A stretch of 64,000 nt of DNA from Streptomyces roseus. GTDB taxonomy: Bacteria; Actinomycetota; Actinomycetes; Streptomycetales; Streptomycetaceae. Position 1 is the first letter of the stretch. Each line of letters starts with the position of its first letter. The position numbers were made by a program, and so were the translations under genes. Positions 49,376-59,039 of this stretch are shown one piece after another. The notes under the pieces were generated by a model that did no database searches, was not told where the DNA came from, and was given only the letters and a program-made list of their open reading frames with translations. The stretch spans positions 794-64,793 of the forward strand of contig NZ_LFML01000122.1 of assembly GCF_001044425.1 (NCBI RefSeq), read 5' to 3'.

Positions 49376-51775
49376 TCAGGACGCGTACGTGTCCCGCCGC
49401 AGGCTCCAGCGGGCCGGGAGGAGGGTGGCCGCCAGGCCCAGGGCGAGGGCCGCCGCCGCGAAGGAGGCGTACAGCGCGGGCGGGATGTGCGGGGGCGCGC
49501 CCGTCACGGCCTTGGTCAGCGGGAACAGCGTGGCCAGGGCGATCGCGCTGCCCAGGGTGATGCCCGCGCCGCCGATCAGGAGGGCCTCCCAGCGGAGCAT
49601 CCGAAGCACCTGGCTCCGGGTCGAGCCGACCAGGCGCAGCATCCGCAGTTCGCGGCGGCGGTCGAGGACGGTCATGACCAGGGTGTTGGCGGCGGCGACG
49701 GCCGCGAAGCCGCCGAGGACGGCCGCCATGACGGCATTGGCCCAGGCGCCGACCTCGCGGTCCGTGCTCTGGGCGGCGGTCCAGTCCGAGGGGGACATCG
49801 CCGGCCCCAGTCCCGCCGGGAGCGGGCCGCGGACGAGAAGTTCGGTGGCGCGCCCCGCCGTGGTGTGGCCGGTCAGGTCGGACGCCGGGAGGGTGATCTG
49901 GCCGAGGCCCAGGCCCCGGGTATAGACGGCCACGATCTCGGGATGGGCCGGGACCCCGTCGGGGAGGCGGAGTTCGACGTGGTCGCCGACGCCGAGCCGG
50001 GCGGACTCCGCCACGCTGCGGTCCACGGCGACGGTGCCGGGGCGCAGCGCGCCGAGGCTGCCCTCGCGTACGCCCAGGTCCAGGACGGTGGTGACATCGC
50101 CCGCGACACCCTGGGCCGAGGTGGACTGGAAGCGCCGCTCGGCGCCCTCGCCGAACATCGCCAGCACCGAGGTGCGGGTGAGCGCGACTCCCCCGCGCGC
50201 GTCGGCCGGCGGGTCGGTGATCACGTGGTCGGCCAGGAGGCCCGCGCTCTGCTGCCGGCGCGTCGCGTCCTCCTCGCTCGTCTGCAGGAAGACGAGGGTG
50301 GAGGCGAAGGCCATGGCGAGCACGATCGGGGTGATCGCGGAGGCGAGCCGGCGGGCGTGGGCCCGGGAGTTGGCGGCGGCCAGGGAGCCGGACGCGCCCG
50401 CGGCGCGCAGCGGGAGGCCGAGCAGGCCGGCGCAGGCGCGGGCGATCAGCGGACCGAGCAGGGCCACCGCCAGCATGAAGAGCATGACCACGCCCAGAGC
50501 GGCGTTGGCGGCGTCCTCCCCGCCGGAGGTGGCCGCGAGCCGCGCGCAGGCGGCCCCGCCGGCGACGGCGGCGAGGCCCAGCGGCGTACGGATCCACCCC
50601 GGCCGCACGCGTTCCACGGCGGCCGCGGCCAGCGCCTGTCCGGGCCGGATCCGGGCGGGACGGCGGGCGGCGGCCCAGCCGGCGAGCAGCGCGGTGACCA
50701 AGCCGATGCCGGCGGCCGAGACGAGGGGGATCCAGGAGACGGCGAGTTCCACCCCGTCCGGGATCGCCCCCTTGGCCTTCAGCTGTCCGAACCACCAGGC
50801 GGCGAGGCCGAGGCCGGGTACGCAGCCCAGCACACCCGCGACGGGCGCGACGAGCAGGGCTTCGGTGGCGACGATGCGCCGGATCTGCCGCGGGGTGGCT
50901 CCGACGGCGCGCAGCAGGGCGAACTCGCGGGAGCGCTGCGCGACGCAGAGGGCGACCGTTCCGGCGGCGGTGAAGACGGCGACGAGGGTGGCGATGCCGC
51001 CGAAGGAGCCGCCGAGGCCCGTCAGGAGGTCCCGGGCGCCCGCGAGGCGCGGGTCGACGGCGCGGGCGGCGCCGGTCAGCACTTGGGCGCGGCCGTCGAC
51101 GGCCGCGCGCACCCGCTCCGGGTCGGCGTCGAACAGGACGACGGCGTCGAGTGCGCCGGGGTGTCCGGACAGGGCGCGGGCCTCGGCGTCGGAGAACCAG
51201 ACGCCGGCCTCCCGGGCCCGTCCCACGACCCGGAACTCCCGCTTCCCGACCGGGGTGTCGAACGAGACCCGGTCCCCCGCGGATCCGCCCCCCGCACCCG
51301 CACCCGCACCGGCAGCACCCGCACCCAGCACGACCTCCCCCGGAGCCTCCGGGGCCCGGCCGGCCGCGAGCGCCGCCCCCGTGAAGGCGGACGCGCCCCA
51401 GCCGGAGGCCTCCGCGGAGCCGGGGCCCGCGTCGCCCCGTACGGGGAACACCACGTCGGGCACGGCCCGGCCCAGCGGGGCCAGCCGCTCCAGCAGGGCG
51501 GCGTCGACCCTGGCCCGTTCCGGGACCCGTACCGATTCCTCGTAGGCGCCCTCCCCGCTGCCCGCTTCCCAGTGGATCTGCTGGTCGGCGGCCACGACGA
51601 CGGGCGCCTGCGCGTAGCGGGTCGGCGGGAGGCTCGCCCGGATGCCGCTTTCCAGCAGGATGCCGCAGGCGGAGACGATGGCGACGGTCATGAGCAGGGC
51701 GACGAAGGTGCCGGCGAAGGCGGCGGGGCGAAACCGCACCGCCGCCCGGGCCAGGCCGTTGGGGCGCAGCGGCAT
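49376..51775 (-). CDS. FtsX-like ABC transporter permease
   Basis: A 799-residue protein with the MacB/FtsX layout duplicated: a first membrane helix (AFAGTFVALLMTVAIVSACGILL), an extracytoplasmic domain, three helices (FGGIATLVAVFTAAGTVALCVAQ...), then a second similar set. Cytoplasmic loops carry SREFALLRAVGATPRQIRR and RRELRMLRLVGSTRSQVLR, the conserved FtsX motifs. It works with the ATPase encoded upstream, whose stop overlaps this start (TGATG). Likely function is export or envelope signalling. Confidence 0.9.
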   Translation of the reverse strand: MPLRPNGLARAAVRFRPAAFAGTFVALLMTVAIVSACGILLESGIRASLPPTRYAQAPVVVAADQQIHWEAGSGEGAYEESVRVPERARVDAALLERLAPLGRAVPDVVFPVRGDAGPGSAEASGWGASAFTGAALAAGRAPEAPGEVVLGAGAAGAGAGAGGGSAGDRVSFDTPVGKREFRVVGRAREAGVWFSDAEARALSGHPGALDAVVLFDADPERVRAAVDGRAQVLTGAARAVDPRLAGARDLLTGLGGSFGGIATLVAVFTAAGTVALCVAQRSREFALLRAVGATPRQIRRIVATEALLVAPVAGVLGCVPGLGLAAWWFGQLKAKGAIPDGVELAVSWIPLVSAAGIGLVTALLAGWAAARRPARIRPGQALAAAAVERVRPGWIRTPLGLAAVAGGAACARLAATSGGEDAANAALGVVMLFMLAVALLGPLIARACAGLLGLPLRAAGASGSLAAANSRAHARRLASAITPIVLAMAFASTLVFLQTSEEDATRRQQSAGLLADHVITDPPADARGGVALTRTSVLAMFGEGAERRFQSTSAQGVAGDVTTVLDLGVREGSLGALRPGTVAVDRSVAESARLGVGDHVELRLPDGVPAHPEIVAVYTRGLGLGQITLPASDLTGHTTAGRATELLVRGPLPAGLGPAMSPSDWTAAQSTDREVGAWANAVMAAVLGGFAAVAAANTLVMTVLDRRRELRMLRLVGSTRSQVLRMLRWEALLIGGAGITLGSAIALATLFPLTKAVTGAPPHIPPALYASFAAAALALGLAATLLPARWSLRRDTYAS

Positions 51776-52680
51776 CAGGCGGCCGCTCCCGCGTAGGCCG
51801 GGGCGGTGAGGGCGGTCATCCGGGCGGCGACGGTCTCGGCGGAGCTCCGCGGGAGGCGGTCGGCGATCAGGCCGTCGGCGAGGAAGAGCACCTGGTCGGC
51901 GGAGGCGGCGGCGGCCGGATCGTGGGTGACCATGACGATGGTGGCGCCCAGGGTGTCCACGGCGGACCGCAGCAGTCCGAGGACCTCCGCGGCGGTGGTG
52001 GTGTCGAGCGCGCCGGTGGGTTCGTCGGCGAAGACCACGTCGGGGCGGGTGACCAGGGCGCGTGCGATGGCGACGCGCTGCTGCTGGCCGCCGGAGAGCT
52101 CCGCGGGCCGCCGCCGGCCCTTGCCTTCGAGGCCGACCCGGGCGAGCAGATCGGCGGCCCGGTCCCGGTCCTGGCGCGAGGATCCGCCGCCCGCGAGCCG
52201 CATCGGGAGCAGGACGTTCTGTTCGACGGTGAGGGAGGGCAGCAGGTTGAAGGCCTGGAAGACGAAGCCGAGCCGGCTGCGGCGCAGCGCGGTGAGCGCG
52301 TTCTCGTTCATGCCGGTGATCTCGGTGCCGCCCAGGCGGACGGAGCCCGCGGTGGGCACGTCCAGTCCGGCCGCGCACTGGAGGAAGGTGGACTTGCCGG
52401 AGCCGGAGGGCCCCATCACGGCGGTGAAGCTGCCGCGCGGCAGGCTGAGGTCGATCCCGCGCAGCGCGTGCACGGCGGCGGCACCCCGCCCGTACTCGCG
52501 CCGTACGCCGCGCAGCTCGACGGCGGCGGCGTGGTCCGGGGCCTGCCCGGCGCCGTCGTACGGTGCCCGCCCGGCGCCGTCGTACGCTGCCCGCCCGGTG
52601 CCGTCGTACGCTGCCCGCGCCGCGCCCTCGTACGCCGCCTGCGCGCTCTCGCGCTGCCGCCTGCTCCGCCGGAGCCCCAT
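51775..52680 (-). CDS. ABC transporter ATP-binding protein, MacB/LolD type
   Basis: A 301-residue ATPase with Walker A GPSGSGKST, Q loop FVFQAFNLLP, signature LSGGQQQRVAIARAL, Walker B VVFADEPTGALD and H loop VTHD. The N-terminal 50 residues contain four repeats of about 8 residues (AYDGAGRA), encoded by a 24-bp tandem repeat and not part of the ATPase fold. ATG (MGLRRSRR) has GGAAGG nine bases upstream. Partner of the permease at 49376. Confidence 0.93.
   Translation of the reverse strand: MGLRRSRRQRESAQAAYEGAARAAYDGTGRAAYDGAGRAPYDGAGQAPDHAAAVELRGVRREYGRGAAAVHALRGIDLSLPRGSFTAVMGPSGSGKSTFLQCAAGLDVPTAGSVRLGGTEITGMNENALTALRRSRLGFVFQAFNLLPSLTVEQNVLLPMRLAGGGSSRQDRDRAADLLARVGLEGKGRRRPAELSGGQQQRVAIARALVTRPDVVFADEPTGALDTTTAAEVLGLLRSAVDTLGATIVMVTHDPAAAASADQVLFLADGLIADRLPRSSAETVAARMTALTAPAYAGAAA
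52545..52640. repeat. 24-bp tandem repeat, four units, in the ABC ATPase gene
   Basis: Units at 52545, 52569, 52593 and 52617; the first three differ by one or two bases, the fourth more. The core is GCCGTCGTACG. In frame they encode [AP]YDGxGxA repeats, so the number of units can change without a frameshift. Confidence 0.85.
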
Positions 52681-52816
52681 GGTGTGCCGCCTTCCGTACC
52701 CGCCGGTGATCGTGATCACGACGCTACGGACCGGGTGGGGGTGCGGACATGGCGGAGCCAGGCGGATCGGGGGTGGGGAAAACCCCCGTACGAGGGACGG
52801 GAAAGGCCCCGGGAGG

Positions 52817-53959
52817 TCAGGGTGAGCGGCGGATGAGCAGCAGGGCGCGGTCGTCGTTGACGTCCTTGGCGACCTTCTCGATGAGGTGCCAGGCCGCGCC
52901 CTCCCACCCGGCGGCGACGTAGCGGTCGGCCTCGCCGGTGAGGCGGTCGATGCCCTCGCCGATGTCGCGGTCGGCCGTCTCGACGAGCCCGTCGGTGAAG
53001 AGCATGAGGACGTCGCCGCGGCGGAGGTTGCCGCGGGCGGGCTCGAACTCGGCTCCGTCGTACACGCCGAGTAGCGGGCCCTCGCCGGACTTCTCCTGCC
53101 AGCGGCCGGTGCCGGCGGAGAGCTGGAGGGCGGGCAGGTGGCCGGCGGAGAGGAGCTCGTAGTCGCCGGTCTCCAGGTCCAGGACGAGGTGGATGGAGGT
53201 CGCGAAGCCCTCGTCCCAGTCCTGGCGGAGCAGGTAGCCGTTGGCGGCGGGCAGGAAGCCGTGCGGGGGCAGGGCGCCGAGCAGGCCGCCGAACGCGCCG
53301 GACAGCAGCAGGGCGCGCGAGCCCGCCTCCATGCCCTTGCCGGAGACGTCGGTCAGGACGACCTCCAGGGTGCGGCCGCCGTTCGTCCGGGCGGCGACGA
53401 CGAAGTCGCCGGAGAAGGACTGGCCGCCGGCCGGGCGCAGGGCCATCTCGCGGTGCCAGCCGCGCGGCAGGGCGGGCAGCTTGCTCTGTACGCGGATGCG
53501 TTCGCGCAGGTCGAAGAGCATGGTCCCGCCGCGCCGCCAGGGCACGCCGACGCGGCTGCGGAACTGCGCGATGACCAGCCCGAAGAACCCGCAGGCGGCC
53601 ACGACCAGGACCGTTCCGGGGGTGACCCGGGCCGGTCCCAGGGTGTACGGCCCGAGGACCAGGGCCTCGACGATGAGGGCGGCCGCGGAGGCCGCGTACA
53701 GAGCGAGCAGGCTGGCGGGGCGCAGCAGCAGGCCGCCCGCGACGATCGGCAGGACGAGGGCCGAGGGCGAGAACCAGACGGGCAGCATGAGTGTGCCGCA
53801 GGCGATCGCGGGCACGGTCAGGAGGAGGCCGGCGAAGGCGAGCCAGTCGGAGGCGTCCCCGCGGAAGTAGTCGACGGCGGATTTGCGCAGGGCGGTGCGG
53901 GCCCGGTGCGACAGCATGCGCGTCCGGGCCATGAGCGTCTCGATGCGTGCTCCGGCCAT
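52817..53959 (-). CDS. SpoIIE-type PP2C serine phosphatase, membrane-bound
   Basis: A 380-residue protein. Four hydrophobic helices lie in residues 35-135 (DWLAFAGLLLTVPAIACGTLMLPVW and others), then a SpoIIE/RsbU phosphatase domain with FSGDFVVAAR, VVLTDVSGKGMEAG and LMLFTDGLVETAD, the metal-binding Asp residues. Such enzymes reactivate anti-anti-sigma factors. No sensor domain other than the membrane part is present. It is monocistronic and divergent from the acetyltransferase gene. Confidence 0.9.
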   Translation of the reverse strand: MAGARIETLMARTRMLSHRARTALRKSAVDYFRGDASDWLAFAGLLLTVPAIACGTLMLPVWFSPSALVLPIVAGGLLLRPASLLALYAASAAALIVEALVLGPYTLGPARVTPGTVLVVAACGFFGLVIAQFRSRVGVPWRRGGTMLFDLRERIRVQSKLPALPRGWHREMALRPAGGQSFSGDFVVAARTNGGRTLEVVLTDVSGKGMEAGSRALLLSGAFGGLLGALPPHGFLPAANGYLLRQDWDEGFATSIHLVLDLETGDYELLSAGHLPALQLSAGTGRWQEKSGEGPLLGVYDGAEFEPARGNLRRGDVLMLFTDGLVETADRDIGEGIDRLTGEADRYVAAGWEGAAWHLIEKVAKDVNDDRALLLIRRSP

Positions 53960-54077
53960 TGCTTCGGGACCCTATCCATCATGGCTGTGCGTGCGCAGGG
54001 GGACCCCCGGACCCGGGGGTTTCCGACTGGTCGAAAACCCGTCGACTGGGACGGAATGCCCTGGTAAGGATGGGCGC

Positions 54078-55310
54078 ATGGCTCTTGAGATGCGCGTATT
54101 GCAGTCCGATGAGTGGGATGTCTGGTACGACCACCTGGAACTGGCGTTCGGCGGGGTGCCGGAGTCGCCCCAGGAGCGGGAACTCTACGAGTCCCTGACG
54201 GAGCCCGGCCGCTCGCTGGGCGTCTGGGACGGCGGGGCCTGCGTCGGCTCGGCCGGCGCCTTCTCCTTCCGCCTGTCGGTGCCGGGCGGGGCGCTGGTGC
54301 CGGCGGCCGGGGTCACGATGGTGGGCGTCGCGCCCACGCACCGCCGCCGCGGGGTGCTCACGTCCATGATGCGCCGCCAGCTCGACGACATCCGGGCGGG
54401 TGGCGAGCCGATCGCCGTGCTGACGGCCTCGGAAGCGGCGATCTACGGGCGGTTCGGCTACGGCATCGCGACGTACGCCCTGTCCCTGACCGTCGACACC
54501 ACTCGCGTACGGCTCGCGGTGCCGCCGGGGACGGACGAGGTGCGGCTGCGGCTCGCCGACCCGCAGAAGTCGCTGCCGGAGTGCGAGCAGGTGTACGCGG
54601 AGCTGGTCGCCCGGCGGCCCGGCATGCCGGCGCGGCAGCCGGGCTGGGAGCGGCTGTCGCTGCTGGACCCGGAGGCGATGCGCGAAGGGGCCTCACCGCT
54701 CAAGTGCGTGGTGGCGGAACGGGCGGACGGCGAGATCGCCGGGTACGCCCGCTACCGGGTCAAGCCGGTGTACGAGCACGGCTGGGAGGGCAAGGTCGAG
54801 GTTGCCGACCTCGACGCCCTGGACCCGGCGGCGACGGCGGCGCTCTGGCGCTACCTGTTCGGGATCGACCTGACCGCGACCGTACGGGCGGGCCGGCGGC
54901 CGGTGGACGATCCGCTGCTCCACCTGGTCAGCGACGTCCGGCGCTCGCGCCCGAGCGTGCGCGATTCCCTGCACCTGCGGCTGGTGGACCTGCCGGCGGC
55001 TCTGGAGGCCCGGTCGTACGGGGCTCCGCTGGACGTGGTGATGGAGGTCGAGGACGCGTTCTGCCCGTGGAACGAGGGGCGGTGGCGGCTGGTCCGCGAC
55101 GCGCAGGGCGCGGTCGGCTGCACGCGGACCGCGGACCCGGCGGACCTGGAGCTCTCGGTACGGGACCTGGGCGCGGCGTACCTCGGCGGGACCACCCTGA
55201 CCTCGCTGGCGGCGGCCGGCCGGGTGCGCGAGCTGCGCCCGGGGACCCTGGCGGAGGCCTCGCGGGCCTTCGCCTCCGACGTGGCCCCCTGGCTCCCGCA
55301 CGGGTTCTGA
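54078..55310 (+). CDS. GNAT acetyltransferase, Eis-like
   Basis: A 410-residue, two-GNAT-domain protein with SCP2-like C-terminus, the size of Eis enzymes. The first domain shows AAGVTMVGVAPTHRRRGVLTSMMRRQLDDI, which binds acetyl-CoA (V-x-P-x-x-R-R-x-G). The C-terminal carboxylate ends PWLPHGF, as in Eis proteins, where it acts as general base. Eis acetylates amines, including aminoglycosides; the true substrate here is unknown. ATG has AAGGA upstream. Confidence 0.88.
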   Translation: MALEMRVLQSDEWDVWYDHLELAFGGVPESPQERELYESLTEPGRSLGVWDGGACVGSAGAFSFRLSVPGGALVPAAGVTMVGVAPTHRRRGVLTSMMRRQLDDIRAGGEPIAVLTASEAAIYGRFGYGIATYALSLTVDTTRVRLAVPPGTDEVRLRLADPQKSLPECEQVYAELVARRPGMPARQPGWERLSLLDPEAMREGASPLKCVVAERADGEIAGYARYRVKPVYEHGWEGKVEVADLDALDPAATAALWRYLFGIDLTATVRAGRRPVDDPLLHLVSDVRRSRPSVRDSLHLRLVDLPAALEARSYGAPLDVVMEVEDAFCPWNEGRWRLVRDAQGAVGCTRTADPADLELSVRDLGAAYLGGTTLTSLAAAGRVRELRPGTLAEASRAFASDVAPWLPHGF

Positions 55311-55371
55311 GCGGACGCCGGGCCCGCCGCGCCCGCCACGCCCGGCGGCGCCGGCGGGGCCGTCAGGACCC

Positions 55372-56178
55372 TCAGCGGGTCTGACAGGACGGGCACCAAA
55401 AGAGGTTCCGCGCCGCCAGGCCGGCGGTGCGGACCTCGGTCCCGCAGATGTGGCAGGGCATGTTCGCCCTGCGGTAGACGTACACCTCGCCGCCGTGGTC
55501 GTCCACGCGCGGCGGGCGGCCCATGGCCTCGGGCAGGTGCTCGTCGCGGACGGTGTCGATCCGGTTGTTCCGCACACCCTCGCGCATCAGCGCCGCCAGG
55601 TCCGCCCACATCGCGTCCCACTCGCCGCGCGTGAGGTCCTTGCCGAGCCGGTACGGGTCGATGCCGTGCCGGAACAGGACCTCGGCGCGGTAGACGTTGC
55701 CGACGCCCGCGATCACCTTCTGGTCCATGAGCAGGGCGGCGACGGTGGTGCGGGAGCGGGAGATCCGCTTCCAGGCGCGGTCCGGATCGTCGGACGGGCG
55801 CAGCGGGTCGGGGCCGAGCCGCTCGTGTATCGCCTTCTTCTCTGCGTCCGTGATCAGCGCGCAGGCGGTGGGGCCGCGCAGGTCGGCGTAGTGGTCCTCG
55901 TTCAGCAGGCGCAGCCGGACCGTGTCGGTGGCGGGCGGGGCCGGGGCGGGGCCGAAGCCGAGCTTGCCGAAGAGGCCGAGGTGGATGTGGATCCAGGCGT
56001 CGCCGAGTTCCAGGAACAGGTGCTTGCCGTGCGCCTCGGCCGCGTCGAGGTCCCGCCCGTCGAGCAGGGCCGCGCTCTCGGCGAAGCGGCCCTGCGGGCT
56101 GCTCACCCGTACCGGCCGCCCGGCGAAACGCTCGGTGTGGTCCTGGGCGAGGCGGTGGATCGTATGCCCCTCGGGCAC
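55372..56178 (-). CDS. nei: Fpg/Nei family DNA glycosylase
   Basis: A 268-residue protein beginning (M)PEGHTIHRLA, where Pro after the removed start residue is the catalytic base and Glu follows. The H2TH part has DQKVIAGVGNVYRAEVL and the C-terminal zinc finger has CHICGTEV...CPSC. The PEGHTIH start marks the endonuclease VIII (Nei) branch. It removes oxidised bases and cuts the abasic site. The start is GTG at 56176-56178, with AAGGAG seven bases upstream. Confidence 0.93.
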   Translation of the reverse strand: MPEGHTIHRLAQDHTERFAGRPVRVSSPQGRFAESAALLDGRDLDAAEAHGKHLFLELGDAWIHIHLGLFGKLGFGPAPAPPATDTVRLRLLNEDHYADLRGPTACALITDAEKKAIHERLGPDPLRPSDDPDRAWKRISRSRTTVAALLMDQKVIAGVGNVYRAEVLFRHGIDPYRLGKDLTRGEWDAMWADLAALMREGVRNNRIDTVRDEHLPEAMGRPPRVDDHGGEVYVYRRANMPCHICGTEVRTAGLAARNLFWCPSCQTR

Positions 56179-56249
56179 TGCACTGCTCCTTAGGCGGGAA
56201 ACAGCCGTGCCGCCGGGCCGGAGCCACGGCGGCACGGTCGAGCGGAGGA

Positions 56250-56735
56250 TCAGCCCTGCGGGTGGTGGGCCGGGATCGGGGGGAGCTCGCCGGTCTGCTC
56301 GTACGCGGAGAGCATGTCGATGCGGCGGGTGTGCCGCTCCTCGCCGGAGTACGGGGTCGCCAGGAAGGCCTCGATGAAGGAGACGGCCTCGTCCTGCGTG
56401 TGCATGCGGCCGCCGACCGAGATCACGTTGGCGTTGTTGTGCTCACGACCCAGCTTCGCGGTCTCGACGCTCCAGGCCAGGATGGCGCGGACGCCCTTGA
56501 CCTTGTTCGCGGCGATCTGCTCGCCGTTGCCGGAGCCGCCGATGACGATGCCGAGGCTGTCGGCGTCCGCGGCGGTCTTCTCCGCGGCGCGCAGGCAGAA
56601 CGGCGGGTAGTCGTCCACCGCGTCGTAGATGTGGGGCCCGCAGTCGACGGGCTCGTGGCCGTTGTTCTTGAGCCAGTCCACCAGGTGGTTCTTGAGCTCA
56701 AAGCCGGCATGGTCGGATCCGAGGTACACGCGCAT
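56250..56735 (-). CDS. rpiB: Ribose-5-phosphate isomerase B
   Basis: A 161-residue RpiB/LacA/LacB protein: MRVYLGSDHAGFELK, the substrate loop GIVIGGSGNGEQIAANK and REHNNANVISVGGR. Here the loop has Ser-Gly-Asn-Gly, where the catalytic position is Ser or Cys in the family. It interconverts ribose-5-P and ribulose-5-P. It lies 71 bases from nei on the same strand and could be co-transcribed. Confidence 0.95.
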   Translation of the reverse strand: MRVYLGSDHAGFELKNHLVDWLKNNGHEPVDCGPHIYDAVDDYPPFCLRAAEKTAADADSLGIVIGGSGNGEQIAANKVKGVRAILAWSVETAKLGREHNNANVISVGGRMHTQDEAVSFIEAFLATPYSGEERHTRRIDMLSAYEQTGELPPIPAHHPQG

Positions 56736-56956
56736 GCGACGAGTGTGGCACGAGCACCCCGGGAGAACTGCGGAGGGGTGTCGCGTAAGTCACTTCTAAA
56801 GCTCAAGTAAACCCAAAGAACGCAGATGGGACAGGGCGGACCCCGGGTCCTGGAGGTTCATCCCAACGCAACGATCCGGATTGAGGTCTTCCGTCCTGCG
56901 TTCATCTCAGGTTTGAATGCCGGGGCCTCGCAACCCGAGAACCTAAGGATCCGTCC

Positions 56957-58390
56957 ATGAGCTCCACGACGACCCTTCAGAAGGCAGGAGACCCCACCGG
57001 AAACTCCGGTGAGGGCACGCCCTCCGACGGTCTGAAGGCCGGTCTCAAGAACCGCCACCTTTCCATGATCGCCATTGGCGGCGTCATCGGCGCCGGTCTC
57101 TTCGTCGGCTCTGGCGGCGGTATCGCCAAGGCCGGTCCCGCCATCCTGATCTCGTACCTCCTCGTCGGCGCGATGGTCGTCTTCGTGATGCGGATGCTCG
57201 GCGAGATGGCTGCCGCCAGCCCGAACTCGGGCTCCTTCTCCGCATACGCCGACCGCGCGCTCGGCCGCTGGGCCGGATTCTCCATCGGCTGGCTGTACTG
57301 GTTCTTCTGGGTCGTCGTGCTCGCCGTGGAGGCGACCGCCGGCGCCAAGATCCTCGAAGGCTGGGTGCCGGCCGTCCCGCAGTGGGGCTGGGCCCTGATC
57401 GTGATGCTCGTCCTGACGGTCACCAACCTCGGCTCGGTCGCCTCCTACGGCGAGTTCGAGTTCTGGTTCGCCGGCATCAAGGTCGTCGCCATCGGCGCCT
57501 TCGTGATCGTCGGCCTGCTCGCCGTGTTCGGCGTGCTGCCGGGCTCGGACAACCCGGGCGCGGGCTTCGCCCACCTCACCGACGCCGGCGGGTTCATGCC
57601 GAACGGCTGGGGCTCCATCCTCACCGGTGTGCTGATGGTCGTCTTCTCCTTCATGGGCAGCGAGATCGTCACCCTGGCGGCCGGCGAGTCCGAGGACCCG
57701 CGCCGCGCGGTCACCAAGGCCACCAACTCGGTGATCTGGCGCATCGGCGTCTTCTACCTGGGCTCGATCTTCATCGTCCTGACCCTGCTGCCGTGGAACG
57801 ACAAGTCGATCGTCGACAAGGGCTCGTACGTCGCCGCCCTGGACTCCATCGGCATCGCGCACGCCGGCCAGATCATGAACGTGATCGTCCTGACCGCCGT
57901 CCTGTCCTGCCTGAACTCGGGCATGTACACCGCCTCCCGCATGGCGTTCTCGCTGGGCGAGCGCGGTGACGCCCCCAAGGTCTTCGCGAAGGTCAACAAG
58001 CGGGGCGTGCCCATGGCCGCGATCCTGGGCTCGGTCGTCTTCGGCTTCGCCGCGGTCTACTTCAACTACAGCTCCCCGGACACGGTCTTCAGCTTCCTGC
58101 TGAACTCCTCGGGTGCGATCGCGCTCTTCGTGTGGCTGGTCATCTGCCTGACCCAGCTGCGCATGCGCAAGATCCTCGTCCGCGAGGCGCCGGACAAGCT
58201 GACGGTCAAGATGTGGCTCTTCCCGTACCTGACGTGGGCCACCGCCGCGATGATCACCTTCGTCCTGGCCTACATGGTCTACGACAAGGACAACCGCGAG
58301 ACGGTCATGCTGTCGCTGCTCGTCGCCGCCGTCGTACTGGTCATCGGCGTCGTGCGCGACCTGCGCCGCAAGGCCGCCGCGCGCGCCTGA
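56957..58390 (+). CDS. Amino-acid permease 1 (APC superfamily)
   Basis: A 477-residue permease of the amino-acid transporter (AAT) family with about 12 helices. The N-terminal signature is LSMIAIGGVIGAGLFVGSG (helix 1 substrate site), followed by MRMLGEMAAASPNSGSFSAYA and YGEFEFWFAGIKV. The substrate is probably a neutral or basic amino acid or GABA. It is the first of three homologues here. AAGGATCCGTCC precedes the ATG. Confidence 0.93.
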   Translation: MSSTTTLQKAGDPTGNSGEGTPSDGLKAGLKNRHLSMIAIGGVIGAGLFVGSGGGIAKAGPAILISYLLVGAMVVFVMRMLGEMAAASPNSGSFSAYADRALGRWAGFSIGWLYWFFWVVVLAVEATAGAKILEGWVPAVPQWGWALIVMLVLTVTNLGSVASYGEFEFWFAGIKVVAIGAFVIVGLLAVFGVLPGSDNPGAGFAHLTDAGGFMPNGWGSILTGVLMVVFSFMGSEIVTLAAGESEDPRRAVTKATNSVIWRIGVFYLGSIFIVLTLLPWNDKSIVDKGSYVAALDSIGIAHAGQIMNVIVLTAVLSCLNSGMYTASRMAFSLGERGDAPKVFAKVNKRGVPMAAILGSVVFGFAAVYFNYSSPDTVFSFLLNSSGAIALFVWLVICLTQLRMRKILVREAPDKLTVKMWLFPYLTWATAAMITFVLAYMVYDKDNRETVMLSLLVAAVVLVIGVVRDLRRKAAARA

Positions 58391-58400
58391 TCCGCCGTAC

Positions 58401-58441
58401 GACGCAGCCCCGGACCACGCGTGGTGGTCCGGGGCTGCGTC
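58401..58441. terminator. Bidirectional terminator between permease 1 and bioY
   Basis: A perfect 18-bp stem (GACGCAGCCCCGGACCAC and its complement) with a five-base loop, between convergent genes. Confidence 0.9.
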
Positions 58442-58457
58442 GCATCGGCGGGGGCCG

Positions 58458-59039
58458 CTACTTGCGGCCGGCCAGCTTCCACGCGGCGGGCAGCAGGCCC
58501 ATCGCCAGCGCCGCCTTGAGCGCGTCGCCGATCAGGAACGGGGTCAAGCCCGCCGCGACGGCCGCGCCGAAGGACATCCCGGTGGACAGCGCCAGGTACG
58601 GCACGCCCACGGCGTAGATCAGGGCCGAGCCCAGCACCATCGTGCCCGCCGTACGGAGGACCGAGCGGTCGGCGCCGCGGCGGGCCAGCGCGCCCACGAC
58701 GGTGGCGGCGAGGAGCATGCCGAGCACGTAGCCGAACGAGGCCCCGCCCGCGCCGGAGGTGCCGCCCGCGAACCACGGCACCCCCGCCATGCCCGCGAGT
58801 GCGTACAGGGCCAGGGACAGGAAGCCGCGGCGGGCGCCGAACGCGGTGCCGACGAGCAGGGCCGCGAAGGTCTGGCCGGTGACCGGCACCGGGGAGCCGG
58901 GGACGGGCACCGCGATCTGCGCGGCGAGGCCGGTGAGCGCGGCTCCGCCGACGACGAGCGCGATGTCGCGGACGCGGCTCGCGGGCAGCAGGTCGGCCAG
59001 GACGGCGCCGGGGCGGAAGGAGACGGAAGCAGTGCTCAT
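58458..59039 (-). CDS. bioY: Biotin transporter BioY (ECF S-component)
   Basis: A 193-residue membrane protein with about six helices and the BioY motifs VPVPGSPVPVTGQTFAALLVG and LSLALYALAGMAGVPWFAGG. BioY binds biotin and is powered by the general ECF module. No bioM/bioN genes are next to it, so it would rely on a shared module or act alone. It is convergent with permease 1. Confidence 0.93.
   Translation of the reverse strand: MSTASVSFRPGAVLADLLPASRVRDIALVVGGAALTGLAAQIAVPVPGSPVPVTGQTFAALLVGTAFGARRGFLSLALYALAGMAGVPWFAGGTSGAGGASFGYVLGMLLAATVVGALARRGADRSVLRTAGTMVLGSALIYAVGVPYLALSTGMSFGAAVAAGLTPFLIGDALKAALAMGLLPAAWKLAGRK

Noticed and set aside
52711..52720. Ten-base palindrome CGTGATCACG upstream of the ABC transporter
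   Set aside because: It is too short and too likely by chance in this base composition to call an operator.
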